Shown here: in pieces, positions 10,951 to 21,358 of the stretch
Numbering within the stretch: position 1 is the stretch's first letter
Layout: each line of letters opens with the position of its first letter
Assembly (NCBI GenBank): GCA_029339195.1
Contig: JAPTJF010000140.1
Location: forward strand, 62,001-126,000
Origin: Micractinium sp. NFX-FRZ
Taxonomy: Eukaryota; Chlorophyta; Trebouxiophyceae; Chlorellales; Chlorellaceae
DNA length: 64,000 nucleotides
Direction: 5' to 3'
The notes under the pieces: generated by a model
Told to the model about the DNA's origin: nothing
Databases searched by the model: none
Seen by the model: only the letters and a program-made list of their open reading frames with translations
Position numbers and translations under genes: made by a program

Positions 10951-13385
10951 ATGCAGCGTCATGGGGCACAGGCCTTGGTGGCCCTCTTCCGCACCGCGCT
11001 GGCGGCGCCCGCACCCGCGCCACTTTGGGCGCGCCACCTGTCGACCGCTGCTGCCGTGGGCGGCTCCCGTCTCTTCAACAAGCTTCTGGTCGCCAATCGG
11101 GGGGAGATTGCGGTGCGGGTGATGCGCACGGCCAAGCGGCTGGGCATCCCCACTGTTGCGATATACAGCGAGGCGGACGCGGCGGCGGTGCACGCACGTT
11201 ATGCTGACGAGGCGGTCTGCGTGGTGCGTGGGTGGGGTGGGGAGCAGGGAAGAGGGTGGTGGAAGAAACAGCGGAGGATGGGGAGGGGGTGGGGGCAGCA
11301 AGAGGGGTCTGCCTGGGCGGCGGCAGAGGCCAGGGGGCAGGGGGAAGAGCGGGGGCCGCTTGCCTGCCCCATGCACTTCGCTAGCGTCCCCTCCATCCAC
11401 CCCACCCACCCCAGCCACCCCTGCAGGGGCCCCCCGCCTCCACCGCCTCGTACCTCAACATCGAGGCCATTGTTGAGGCGGTGAGGAAGACGGGGGCGGA
11501 CGCGGTGCACCCGGGATACGGTGGGTGGGTGGGTGGGCGGTACGCGTGTGTGGGGAGGGCCCCAGGCGGGGAGGCGAGCAGGGCACAGCGGGCACAGCGC
11601 CCTACTTGCTCCGGCAAGCCTGCATGGCACCCAGCCCTTGTCCGCGCTCTCCAGGTGGTTGCATCACCTGCCATGCACCGCAGCAGCGCCACCCCCATCC
11701 GTCCAACCGCCCAGCCTGGTCCCCTCACCCCCAGCCACCCCCACCGCCCTTTGTCCCTGCGGCCGCTGCCACCCTTCATGCAGCATTCTAACGCCCCCCC
11801 TCCCCCGCCGCTCACTCACCCGGTCCCCCTCTGCACCCGCCTGCCACCCCCCCAGGCTTCCTCAGCGAGAACGCACACTTTGCCAAGGCTGTGGAGGCAG
11901 CGGGGGCCACCTGGGTGGGCCCGCCCGAGTTTGCGGTAAGTCTGTAGGGACCGAATTCAGGGGAATGAACACTCTGAATTGCGTAGTGAAAACAGCCTAG
12001 CCTGCCCGCAGATCCTGGCATGGCTGCTGGCCTAAGCTGGAACTTTCCGCGTATGGCATTGCACAGGTGGAGAAGATGGGGGACAAGGTGGAGAGCAAGA
12101 AGTTTGCTGCAGCCGCAACAGTGAGTCGAGGGGGGAGGGCGGGGCGGGGATGCCGGCTTGTGTAGCACCTGTGCAGCAGCCTAGGGGCGCGCCCAGCAGC
12201 CATCCCCTAGCAGCTGCCGTCCCCTTGTGCCAATGCACTCATCAAACAGTGAAGGTGCCCCTGCCCTCCTCCCCCCTCACCCCTTTTTTGCAGGTCAACA
12301 CGATACCCGGGTGGGCAGGGGTGGTGGACGGCGCAGACCACGCCCTGTCTGTGGCCCAAGACATCGGCTTCCCAGTCATGATCAAGGCATCGGCAGGGGG
12401 CGGCGGCAAGGTGGGTGGGGCGGGGGGCTGTGTGGGGGTGCGCCGGGCGGGCGCGGTGAAGCCACAGCAGCGGCTGGCGGGAATACATGTAGCTGGAGGG
12501 TGGCATTGGCAGCAAGGGGCCTTGCACACCTGCCACACATGTGTGCGGTTCCCTGCGTGAGATGCTCAGCAATGTGGGCGTGCCTGGCTGTCAGGGCCCG
12601 CAGTCGGCCGCACCACTGCCACCTGCTGACGGCTATCCACTTGCGTGTGCTGCAGGGCATGCGCGTGGCGTGGGATGAGAAGGATCTGAGGGAGGGGTAT
12701 GAGCTGGCCACGCAGGTGGGTGGGGTGGGTGATTGGGGCAGGGAGGGAGGAGGGAGCCTTGTGCGGAAGGCTGCCAGGGAGCGTGTGGCAGGTGTGAGCC
12801 CAGGATGGGGAGCAGGGGTGAGGGGTGGGGGCATGCCAGCCAGGCAGGCGGGTGGGGCAGGACGCGCCTGGCTGTTCCTCGGGGCAACACCTACGTTGCT
12901 TACCACTGGCTTATTCGCCTGCCTGCCTGCCCATCGTTGCAGGAGGCGGCGTCTGCGTTTGGCGACTCGCGCATGCTGATCGAGAAGGTGGGGAGGGGGA
13001 GGGGCGGGCCGGGGGAAGGCTGACCTAGGTTTCGAACGCCCAGTCAGCAATCCAACACTGCTGTGCGGCGCAGCAGCACACACGCACTTTGTGCATGCCC
13101 AGCGCATTAATGCTGTTCCTGGCACTACCTTGGCTGCTGTGATGCCCCATGCCACGCCCACCCGCCCCTTTCCGTCGCCTGCCCCGCATGCAGTTCATCG
13201 AGCAGCCGCGGCACATCGAGATACAGGCACCTGGGCGGGGCTGGGCTGGTCTGGGATGCACTGGGCTGGGATGCACCTGTGTGATGTGTAATAACCTGGC
13301 AGTGGCAGGAGCAGGCGCTGCCATAGCAGGTGGCGCTGGCGTCCACCTGGCGCCCCAGTCCCGGCGGCCGCTCACCTTCCACCCG

Positions 13386-13427
<42 letters not shown>

Positions 13428-16400
13428 CCACCCCCCGCCCACTCGCTCGCTCACTTTCACCCCGCCCCCTCCCCCGCCACATGGCAGGTGCTGGGCGACA
13501 AGCACGGCAACGTGGTCTACTTCCCGGAGAGGGAGTGCTCCATCCAGAGGCGCAACCAAAAGGTGGGGGGGGGGACTGGGGGGAGCCCAAGTGGGCGGGG
13601 GCAGCCGGGGGCCAGCCCCCTAACGCTATACAGGTGCAACCCGTGCCAGGCCTGCACGCCCGCCCTCACAATCCTGGCGCGCCTGCTCTTTTGGCCCCGT
13701 GCTCTACCTGTCCACTTACTCACTGTGCCACCCCGGCGCTCCCCATCCCCTGCCACGCTGCCAGGTGATTGAGGAGGCCCCCTCCCCCCTGGTCACCCCC
13801 GAGATGCGGCGCGCCATGGGGGAGCAGGCGGTGGCGCTGTGCAAGGCGGTGGGCTACCACAGCGCCGGCACCGTCGAATTCCTGGCCAACCCGCAGCGGC
13901 AGTTTTACTTTTTGGAGATGAACACGCGGCTGCAGGTGGGGCGGGGGGGGTGCCTGTTGTGAGATTGAACATGAAGTTGGATGGGGTGGGCCCCTTGTGA
14001 CGGCCACACTTGCCCTCCCCAGGTCACACTCGTCTTCTCGTCCACACCTGAGACCTCGTTGTTTGCCGCCCCCACTCCCGCCCTCGCTGCCGCACAGGTG
14101 GAGCACCCCATCACCGAGGCGATCACAGGCCAGGACTTGGTGGAGCACATGCTGCGGGTGGCGGCGGGGCAGCGGCTGGGCGTGAGCCAGGACCAGCTGC
14201 TGCACCCCCGCGGCTGGGCCATGGAGTGCCGGGTGTATGCTGAGGACCCGGCACGAGGTGGGTGGGGAGGGGGCCTGCGCAGTGGCGGGGGGCCAGGGAG
14301 GGGACGGGGACCTGCCAGAGGCCCATGGGTGGGTGGTTAGGTGGGGGGCCTGTTGGAGGCTGGGGTTTAGGGGGAAGGGCCAAGGGAGAGGTGCGGGGAC
14401 TGACTACATGCATCCACCTGCTTGCCGCCTGAGGCATTGTATTTAATAATACAACACTACCTCCACTTCTCACCTGCCCACCTGCCCACTGTTCTTCCCT
14501 CCCCCTGCCCTTATCCTCCTCCCCCACTCGCCCCTCCCCCCTGCAGGCTTCCTGCCCTCCATCGGCCGCCTGCTGCACTACCGCGAGCCTCGGGGGCCGG
14601 GGGTGCGCTGCGACAGCGGCGTGCAGGAGGGCAGCGAAATCAGCGTGCACTACGACCCAATGGTGGGTGGGGAGCGGGGGGTATGCAGTGTTGTTGGTTT
14701 GCAATGGAAGAAGGGACTGGGGGTGATGAAAGGGGGTGGCAGCATGAGCAGCGTGCACCGTGCGTGACCCAGGGAGAGGACTGGGAAAGTGGTGCTGGGA
14801 ACAGGGAGTCAGTCACTAGGGGGAGAGGGGTTGCCATGAGGGTGGGAGGGGGTGGTGCTGATATGCGTGTTGGGGTGAGGAGGGCCTTGAGCGTGTTTGA
14901 AGCGTGGCGGTGTGGTTCGTACGGCTACACACGCTACACACACGCGTGCCACCCACCCATACACTCCCCACCCCGCCCCTCCCTCCCTCTCCCGCCAGAT
15001 CTCCAAGCTGGTCACCCACGGCCCCGACCGCGCCGGCGCCCTGTCCCTCATGCGCTCAGCCCTCGATTCGTACGTCATCCGCGGCGTGCAGCACAACGCG
15101 CCCCTGCTGAGATCCGTTCTGGACGTGCCGCAGTACGTGGCGGGACAGATCAGTACTGCCTTCCTGAAGGAGCACTACCCCACCCCCCAGGCCTCTGCCC
15201 CCGATTGCCTGCCGCTGAGCGAGCGCCAGGCGGACCAGCTGCTGGCGGTGGCGGTGCTGGTCTGGGTGGGCAAGGAGCGGCGGCTCAGCGGCGGTGGTGC
15301 GCTGCAGGTGGGGTGGGAGTGGGAGTGGGGGTGGGGAGCAGCGGGGGAGCGGCGGGGGCGCGGCAGGGATGGGTGGAGGGGCGCAGGCGGCAAGGGCGGC
15401 AGCACAGTGGCGGCCAGCCAGTGCGGTGCCGCCTAACCCACCCATGGTCATTCTATCCCTGCTGCACAGCTCCTGCCCACTTGCCTGCCTGACCAGCCAA
15501 CACCCTGCCTGCCTGCCTACCCGCCTGCCTGCCTGCCCGCTTGGCCTGCTTGACCAGCCCGCCTGCCTATCGTGTGCGCCGCAGGGCGACATGCAGCTGG
15601 TGCTCACACTGGATGGGGGGCAGGTGCCGGTGACGGTGCGCCCGGCAGAGGCACGCATGGTGGCCAGCAGCAGCAGCAGCGGTACAGGTAGCAGCAGCGG
15701 GTCAGGCAGCGCAGCGGGGCCGGCGTACGAGGTGCAGCTGCCCCACCGCATCCTGCATGTGCGGGACGCAGGCGGCAGCAGCGCGCAGCTGGTGCGGGCC
15801 GAGGTGGACGGCGAGGCGGTGGGGCTGCAGGTGCTGGCGGCGGGGCCGCGGCAGTACAAGCTGCAGCACTGCGGCGCGCACCGCGTGGTGCAGGTGGGCG
15901 GGGGCTGTGCGGTGGGCGGCGCTGGGTGGATCGATTGGCAGCTGCTCTGCAGCCGGGCGGGGAGGAGTTGTGGATATCTCGCACACTGCACGGCACAGCC
16001 AGGCACGGCAGGGCAGCCTGGAGATGGCCTTGTACCCGGACACACATCCCGCCCCCCTGCACACCGCCCCCCGCAGGTGGACACCCCCCTGTCTGCGGCT
16101 CTGCAGCGTCACATGCCTGCGCCGCAGGTGGAGGACTTTGAGAAGGTGCGGGGGGGTGGGAGCATAGGGAGGCACGGCGTGGCGGCAGGGTGTGGAGGTG
16201 GGGCGACGAGGCAGAGTGCGGCACGCGGCTGCAAGGGAACCTCACTGCACCGCACCCTCGCCCGTTAGCTGCCACAGTGGACCTTGCCAGCTGCACGGCC
16301 GCCAACAGCTGCTGCCGGCACTTCTGCTCCTGTGACTGCCCTCACAAAAGCTGTGTTCCGGCCGTTGGCCCCCCCGCCCCTGCATGAGTGCCTGCAGGTC

Positions 16401-16855
16401 ATCCAGTCCCCCATGCCCGGCACGCTGGTCAGCATCAGTGTCAAGCCGGGGCAGCGGGTCAGCCCAGGAGACGAGGTGCGAGGCCGGCGTGTGGAGGGCT
16501 GGGTGGGGTGCGCAGTGTGGTATGGGGCTGGCCTTGCCACAAACATCCTCCATTGCGCCCTCTCTTGTGCCGCCCTGGCCCCGCTCCTCTTCCCATCCCC
16601 TGCCTTTCTCTTCTCCTCCCCAGGTTGCGACAGCCGAGGCGACGCTGAACATCATGCCCCCTCCTTCTACTGCCCTCAGACGCACATTACACGCTGCCCC
16701 TTCCCTCTGCCTCTGCCCCTGCCCAGGTGGCTGTTGTTGAGGCGATGAAGATGCGCAACGTGCTGAGAGCCGAGGTGGAGGGGGTGGTGGGGTCGGTGGA
16801 GGCGCAGCAGGGGGCCAGCGTGGCGGCGGACCAAGTCATTGTGCGGTTTGAGTGA
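10951..16855 (+). CDS. PCCA: Propionyl-CoA carboxylase alpha (biotin-containing) subunit, mitochondrial
   Basis: Carboxylates biotin with ATP and bicarbonate for propionyl-CoA to methylmalonyl-CoA. Seventeen exons (10951-11223, 11427-11520, 11856-11935, 12067-12120, 12294-12410, 12655-12714, 12943-12987, 13194-13226, 13488-13562, 13765-13935, 14098-14257, 14547-14662, 14999-15307, 15585-15893, 16077-16145, 16398-16475, 16727-16855) give 723 residues, near the animal PCCA length. Order: an R/A-rich mitochondrial presequence (~1-38), biotin carboxylase from [11 protein letters not shown], glycine loop [19 protein letters not shown], the PCC-type linker ([13 protein letters not shown]), and a biotinyl domain with SPMPG and EAMKM (biotin lysine ~689). 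The linker argues for PCCA over methylcrotonyl-CoA carboxylase, which has a different one. A Ser/Gly-rich insert lies near 15663-15715. The intron at 13227-13487 needs a GC donor (GCACCT). The beta subunit is not in this window. Confidence 0.9.
13387..13426 (+). repeat. (CA)20 microsatellite in a PCCA intron
   Basis: Twenty uninterrupted CA dinucleotides inside the GC-AG intron, about 60 bases before the acceptor at 13487. It is probably length-polymorphic between strains. Confidence 0.95.
16620..16656 (+). repeat. Decayed copy of the 5' edge of PCCA's last exon
   Basis: CAGGTTGCGACAGCCGAGGC at 16621 resembles the acceptor and start of the biotinyl-lysine exon at 16724, 103 bp on. Translated, the copy reads VATAEATLN where the real exon reads VAVVEAMKM. 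The biotin-accepting MKM is lost, so the copy could not replace the exon. Confidence 0.6.
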
Positions 16856-17459
16856 GCGGCAACTCGGGGCTCATCTCATCTCCCCGACAGTGTAACTGTA
16901 TTTGTACTGCCGACCAGCACTGACCCCCCTGTACCTTGTTGTGTACCGTGCTGCCACGTGGCTTCCAGTAACATGAGTCAGGCAGGGACGAACAAACAAG
17001 ACAACAAGAGCAGGGATGACGGGCGCGATTGCCATGTGTACAACAAGAATGGCAGGGGGTGTGGGCTACAGCAAGCTCTTTTTGGGTCAAAATTGTCAGG
17101 GGAAGAAACAAACAGGGTGGAAGAAGAGTTGCAAGTGCAAGAGCAAGAACAATGGGGGGGGAAGGCGGATTGCCTAGGGAGCGGGAGATGCATGAGAGCG
17201 GTGGGAATCACACTACGCCACTCACTTGCTCACATAACAATGGGGCGCTCAATGGCAGCCAAATGCTGGCTGGTAGCTAGGGGGGGGGGGTGCTAGCTGG
17301 AATCACAGGGGCTGCCTGTGGGCCTGCCTGTGCATGGCTGGAAAGCATGGGCGAGAGGTGCGGCAGATGCTGGGGGCAGGGAGAGCAGGATGCAGAGAAC
17401 ACGGGGTTGGTGGCGGCGGTGCTAAGAAGCGGACAGACACGATTGGGTTGACTTAATCG
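16856..17459. other. Convergent intergenic region, PCCA / mitochondrial carrier
   Basis: About 600 bp of facing 3' UTRs, noticeably more A-rich on the + strand (16960-17150) than the coding DNA. Apart from the TGTAA signal listed separately I see no gene or repeat. Confidence 0.6.
16891..16895 (+). terminator. TGTAA polyadenylation signal, PCCA
   Basis: TGTAA about 36 bases after the PCCA stop codon. UGUAA is the established chlorophyte poly(A) signal; cleavage would be expected 10-20 bases downstream. Confidence 0.6.
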
Positions 17460-19344
17460 TCAGGTCTGGTTGAGAGGCTGTGTGGGCTGCGCAGGGGTCT
17501 CTGCCAGGGCCCCCAGCCCCGACCGCACGTTTTCAAAGGCCAGGAAGGCAACGGCATTTGCGGGGACGGAGCGCAGGAAGCAGGGGGTGAAGCCGCGCCA
17601 GAGGGCGGGCATGCCCTGCGCGCGGTACAGCCGCACGGCGCAGTCCCAGGTGCCTCGGTAGCGGTCGGGGCTGAACACATTCTGTGTCTGCAGCTTGGAC
17701 TTGACCACGTCAATTGGGTAGGTGGCCACCTGAGGCAGAAAAGGGGTGGGGTGGGGTGGGTGCATTGGAAGTGGGACGGTGGGGAGGGTGCACTGGTGGT
17801 TGGGGAGGCAAGCATGGCATGCACAGAGCCGAGGGCACACAGCACAGCGGCAGCAAAGCCTTGGTCCCCAACCGGCCCCCGCCATCCCGCCTCACCCAGA
17901 ACGCCGCTCCGCCCACGCCTCCCGCAGCCATCAGCGACCCCGCCCCCAGCTGCTCCTGCGGGATGCCCTGCCAGTGCGCCAGCCCCGCCTTGAGAGCTTC
18001 ATACACACCAAAGTAGGCTGCGGGGGAGGGCGTGTGTGCGTGCAAGTAAGCAAAGCGGTGCAGGTGGGGGCGGCCTGTGTGCGCCCTGAGTCCTTTGTTC
18101 ACACCAATGTAGGCTGCCGGTAAAGGAGTGGCACGTCCATACCACAGGGGGCATCGAGGCGAGGGCATATGGTGTGAGGAGGCACCCCAGATACGGTTGG
18201 GAGTACCCTTTACCCAGCCCGCCCCCCGCCCGCCCGCCCACCTGCATTGCCGGGAACCTCCCGCATGAGGGTGGGGACCAGGCCGCGGTACAGCCCCAGG
18301 GCCCCCCCCTCGTACCGCACCACGCTGCGCATGACCTGCAGCGGCCCCTGCAGGCGGGCACCCGGAACAGGCGGCAGGGAAGTGGGTGTCAGAGGGATGC
18401 ACTCACGCATGCTCGTCGAGCCTGCCCCCCAGCACTGCCTTCCAGCAATGCAAACTGCATCCCATTACTGCCTTTCCCAGCAGCCACAATGCATCCCATC
18501 GTGCATGCTCGCCAGGGCCGGCCCCTTGCCTTGTACAGCGCCCGCCCCGCCTGCACATCCGCCAGGCTGTACACCACGCCAGCTGGCGGCCGCACGCCAC
18601 CCTGCGCCTGCAGCCGGCACTTGAGCAGCTCCGTGGGGCAGGCCAGCAGGCTGACGGGCACGCCCGCCACAGCGCCTGCCACCATTGCCTGGCCCGCGGT
18701 CAGCGGGGTGCCTGCGGTGGACGAGGGGGACGGGGCCAGGGAGAGTTGGGACGGGCGGGTTCCGCAGGGCCCATAGCAGCCAGCTGAGGCGCCGCCAGCA
18801 GCCATGGCGCAAAAATACACTCGTGGGCAGGCAGGCAGGCAGGCAGGCGGGGCTGCCCCCCCTTGGCTCACCGTCTGGAGACAGCACCCGCTCCACTGCC
18901 CCCCACGTGGAGAAGAGTATCGCGTTGAAGGCTGCCACAGTGGCCAGCGGGGCGGCCAGCCCCTTGTAGAAGCCCAGCGGGCCCAGGGTGCCCACCACGC
19001 TGCGCACGGCGGCCGCGGCGCTCACGTCGGCTGCAGTAGACGTTTGCATCACCACTTTGACTGTGTCAAAGGGATGGCCTGCAGCAGCGGGGGGGCAACG
19101 TGTGGTGGGGCAGGGATTGATACAGGGAGAGGTCTGAAGTAAGCAGCACAACGTCGGAAGAGGGCGTCCAGCTTGCACTGTGACACTGGCCTGCTTCGGC
19201 CTCTTTGAAGCAGCAGGGGCAGCCAGCAACTGCGGCAGGGAGCCAGCCCGCAGGGTGCGGCGGCGACTTACCTACAAGCAGCTGTGCCACGCCAGCGGCG
19301 GTGCCGCTTGCCAGGTCTATTGCAACGCCATCCTGCCCCGTCAT
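17460..19344 (-). CDS. Mitochondrial carrier family protein, BOU / carnitine-acylcarnitine type
   Basis: Inner-membrane solute carrier with three repeats of two helices each. Six exons (19272-19344, 18872-19078, 18530-18711, 18242-18347, 17896-18017, 17460-17729) give 319 residues. The three carrier signatures are HPFDTVK, CPTELLKCRLQAQ and YPIDVVKSKLQTQ. The second (PTELLKCRLQAQ), with YKGPLQVMRSV, RSVPANAVAFLAFE and VRSGLG, matches the plant A BOUT DE SOUFFLE/acylcarnitine branch better than ATP/ADP or phosphate carriers. In Arabidopsis BOU is linked to glutamate transport and photorespiration; animal relatives move acylcarnitines. The substrate cannot be read from the sequence. The third intron has a GC donor (AAG^GCAAGG). 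The 5' end is uncertain: an acceptor-like CAG lies just upstream of the chosen ATG, so a further exon is possible. It converges with PCCA. Confidence 0.82.
18084..18120 (-). repeat. Decayed copy of a carrier exon 5' edge
   Basis: On the minus strand this copy reads AYIGVNKGL where the real exon (starting at 18017) reads AYFGVYEAL. The offset is 96 bp and the copy lies upstream in the intron. It stays open for a while but lacks the rest of the helix. Confidence 0.8.
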
Positions 19345-19825
19345 GGTGGCGGCTGCGGTCTGCAGGGACAGGTGGAGGGGCCGTAGGTATGTAAGGCAGC
19401 GGAGGGCCTGTGCCCCGTGGCCGGCGGCAGGCAGCGGCGGCAGGGGGCAGCGGCGGCAGGGGCACATACTGTGCCGGGAACAGTTTGTGGGCATGCATCC
19501 GCCGTATCGTGCCGCGCACCACTCCGTCTCGCGCCCTCACTCGTCACTCCTCCGCCACACCTTACCCGAGCTGTGAGCCAACTGCCCTAAGTGACCGCAG
19601 CCCGCGCTCCGGCTCGGCACACAACCCAGCGCGGACTGCACGAGAGCCACGGCGGGCTGGAAGCGAACACGAGCTGCACTGGCGTGAGGCGCCTGCTGTG
19701 GACCACCTGTTCTTGCGCTCGTCGGCGTCCCGACGTCTTCTGATCTTCCTCTTGGTGTCGTGCGATCAGCATAAGCGTCTGCACGCCTGCGTGCACGCCC
19801 CTCGGCAGTCAACACCGGCGGCCCC
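19345..19825. promoter_or_regulatory. Divergent intergenic region, carrier / ubiquitin-like gene
   Basis: 481 bp between outward-facing ATGs. It probably holds both 5' UTRs and promoters, and possibly a small upstream exon of the carrier (CAG acceptor near 19357). No specific element is recognised. Confidence 0.45.
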
Positions 19826-20967
19826 ATGCAAGTCACCGTGCGCGTCGCTTTCGGCAACACCGTGCGGGATGGCACGACGGTGCAGGAGCTGGTGGTTGAT
19901 GCGCAGCCTGGGGACAGCGTGCTCGACCTGAAGCAGCGGGTGGCAGCGGCGGCGGGCGGCGCCGTCACCGCCGACGACCTGATGCTCTCGTTCGGCCCTG
20001 TTGATCGCAAGATTGGGCGGCAGTACGTGGCCGACCCCACCGTGGACGAGGCCAAGCTCAAACTGGAGCAGTACTCTCTGCTGTCGTGGATAGAGCGCTT
20101 CCCGCACTGGGGGCTGTCAGGTGCGGCTGGGGCAGGAAGGGGGACGGCCACAGGGCAGGGAAGGCACGTGGCCTCACGACGGCAGCGGCACCAAGTTGCC
20201 TGCACAAAGTGGTTGAGCATGCACGGAAGCATGGGGGAGTGCCAACTTGCAATGCTGTCACGTACCTGCTCTTCATCCCCCCTACCCTGCATGCAGCGCG
20301 GCTGCTGCCCCCCACGCCGCCGCCGCCGGGCGTGGCCATCCACCGTGCCGCGGCCACGGCAGAGCAGAAGAACCCCGAGCATGCCATTGCCGATGCACGC
20401 TCCAAGGCAAGCAGGGTTTGGCTGCTCTGTGCAGGCTGGGTGGGAGGGGGCGGTGATGCATGGCGTTATGCAATAAACCTTGCTGGTGATGCATGCCAGC
20501 ATCACTGCTCGGGGCTCCCGGGCTTGCCGGGCACAGCAGAAGCACAGCGGGCAGAATTGACAGGGAGGTGGGCCATGTTCCCCTCAACTCCCGTGTGGCC
20601 TCCACACATGCCGCCCCCTTCCCTGACCCACCGCTGCCCTTGCCGCCCCAAGCAACATCCTGCGTTCACCCCAAAGCGGGGCGGCATCCCCAAGCTCAGT
20701 CAGCGGCCCTCTCTTCCCGCTCCCAAACGCCTTGGCCCGCCGCCCACACACCGCGGCACTGCACCTGCCAACACGGCACCGTTTTCGCCAGCTCCTGACC
20801 TTTGTTTTACCTCACCCCTCCTGCAGGGCGAGATCCCGAAGATCTCCGACCTGCCCGCCCCCTGGGGCCCCAAGGCCTCCCCCCTGCTCTCCGACACCGA
20901 GCTCACCGCCCAGGGCTACCTGCCGCCCAAGTACCCGGACGGCTTCAGCCCGCTGGTGGACGTGTGA
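19826..20967 (+). CDS. Ubiquitin-like-fold protein with proline-rich C-terminal half, function unknown
   Basis: Three exons (19826-20120, 20297-20406, 20827-20967) give 181 residues. Residues 1 to ~90 look like a beta-grasp domain. They start MQVTVRVAFGNTV and continue with the helix region (DSVLDLKQRV), ending in an LSWIERFPHW motif. There is no C-terminal diglycine, so it is not a conjugated modifier. The rest is rich in proline: LLPPTPPPPG, then a charged stretch, then LPAPWGPKA and YLPPKYPDGFSPLV at the end. No membrane segment or obvious targeting peptide is visible. The second intron has a GC donor (AAG^GCAAGC). I do not recognise the full-length protein. The proline/aromatic tail suggests an extended segment packed on a larger complex, which is inference. 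Confidence 0.75.
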
Positions 20968-21358
20968 TGATGTGGCCACCTGGCGTGGACACAAGACCTG
21001 ATGTGAAGTGCCGCGGCTGAGCAGAGGGCAGCGGCGGCGCCTACATGGTCGGGGTGCCGGCGCGTGCCGGCGGAGGCGCGAGTGACTGTGGCGCAGGAGG
21101 CGGTGGCAGTCGGATGCAATGGGGGGCAGGAGGGTCGGCCAAGAATGGGCAGGATAGAACAGGAGGCTGTGCATGGTACAGCAGCGGGCAACGCACAGGA
21201 GGCTACAAAATGGGTGCAGTTGTATGTATTGTCTGTGAGCTGTTGCGCCTGCCTGTACAGATGCCGCCTCTGTAATCGCATCAGCCGCATTGGCACAAAG
21301 AGATGTTGCACAGCTGAACGAAGGCATGGCAGGGCGGGGCAGGTATCCGCCCTCAGAG
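20968..21358. other. Convergent intergenic region, ubiquitin-like gene / MTHFR-like gene
   Basis: 391 bp of facing 3' UTRs. It includes a TGTAA signal (21271) for the left gene. No other structure is seen. Confidence 0.6.
21271..21275 (+). terminator. TGTAA polyadenylation signal, ubiquitin-like gene
   Basis: TGTAA about 300 bases after the stop at 20967 and before the facing stop codon of the next gene. It is the only TGTAA on this strand in the gap. Confidence 0.5.

Noticed and set aside
10951..16855. Methylcrotonyl-CoA carboxylase alpha instead of propionyl-CoA carboxylase alpha
   Set aside because: The region between the carboxylase and biotin domains ([13 protein letters not shown]) follows the propionyl-CoA carboxylase pattern, not the methylcrotonyl one.
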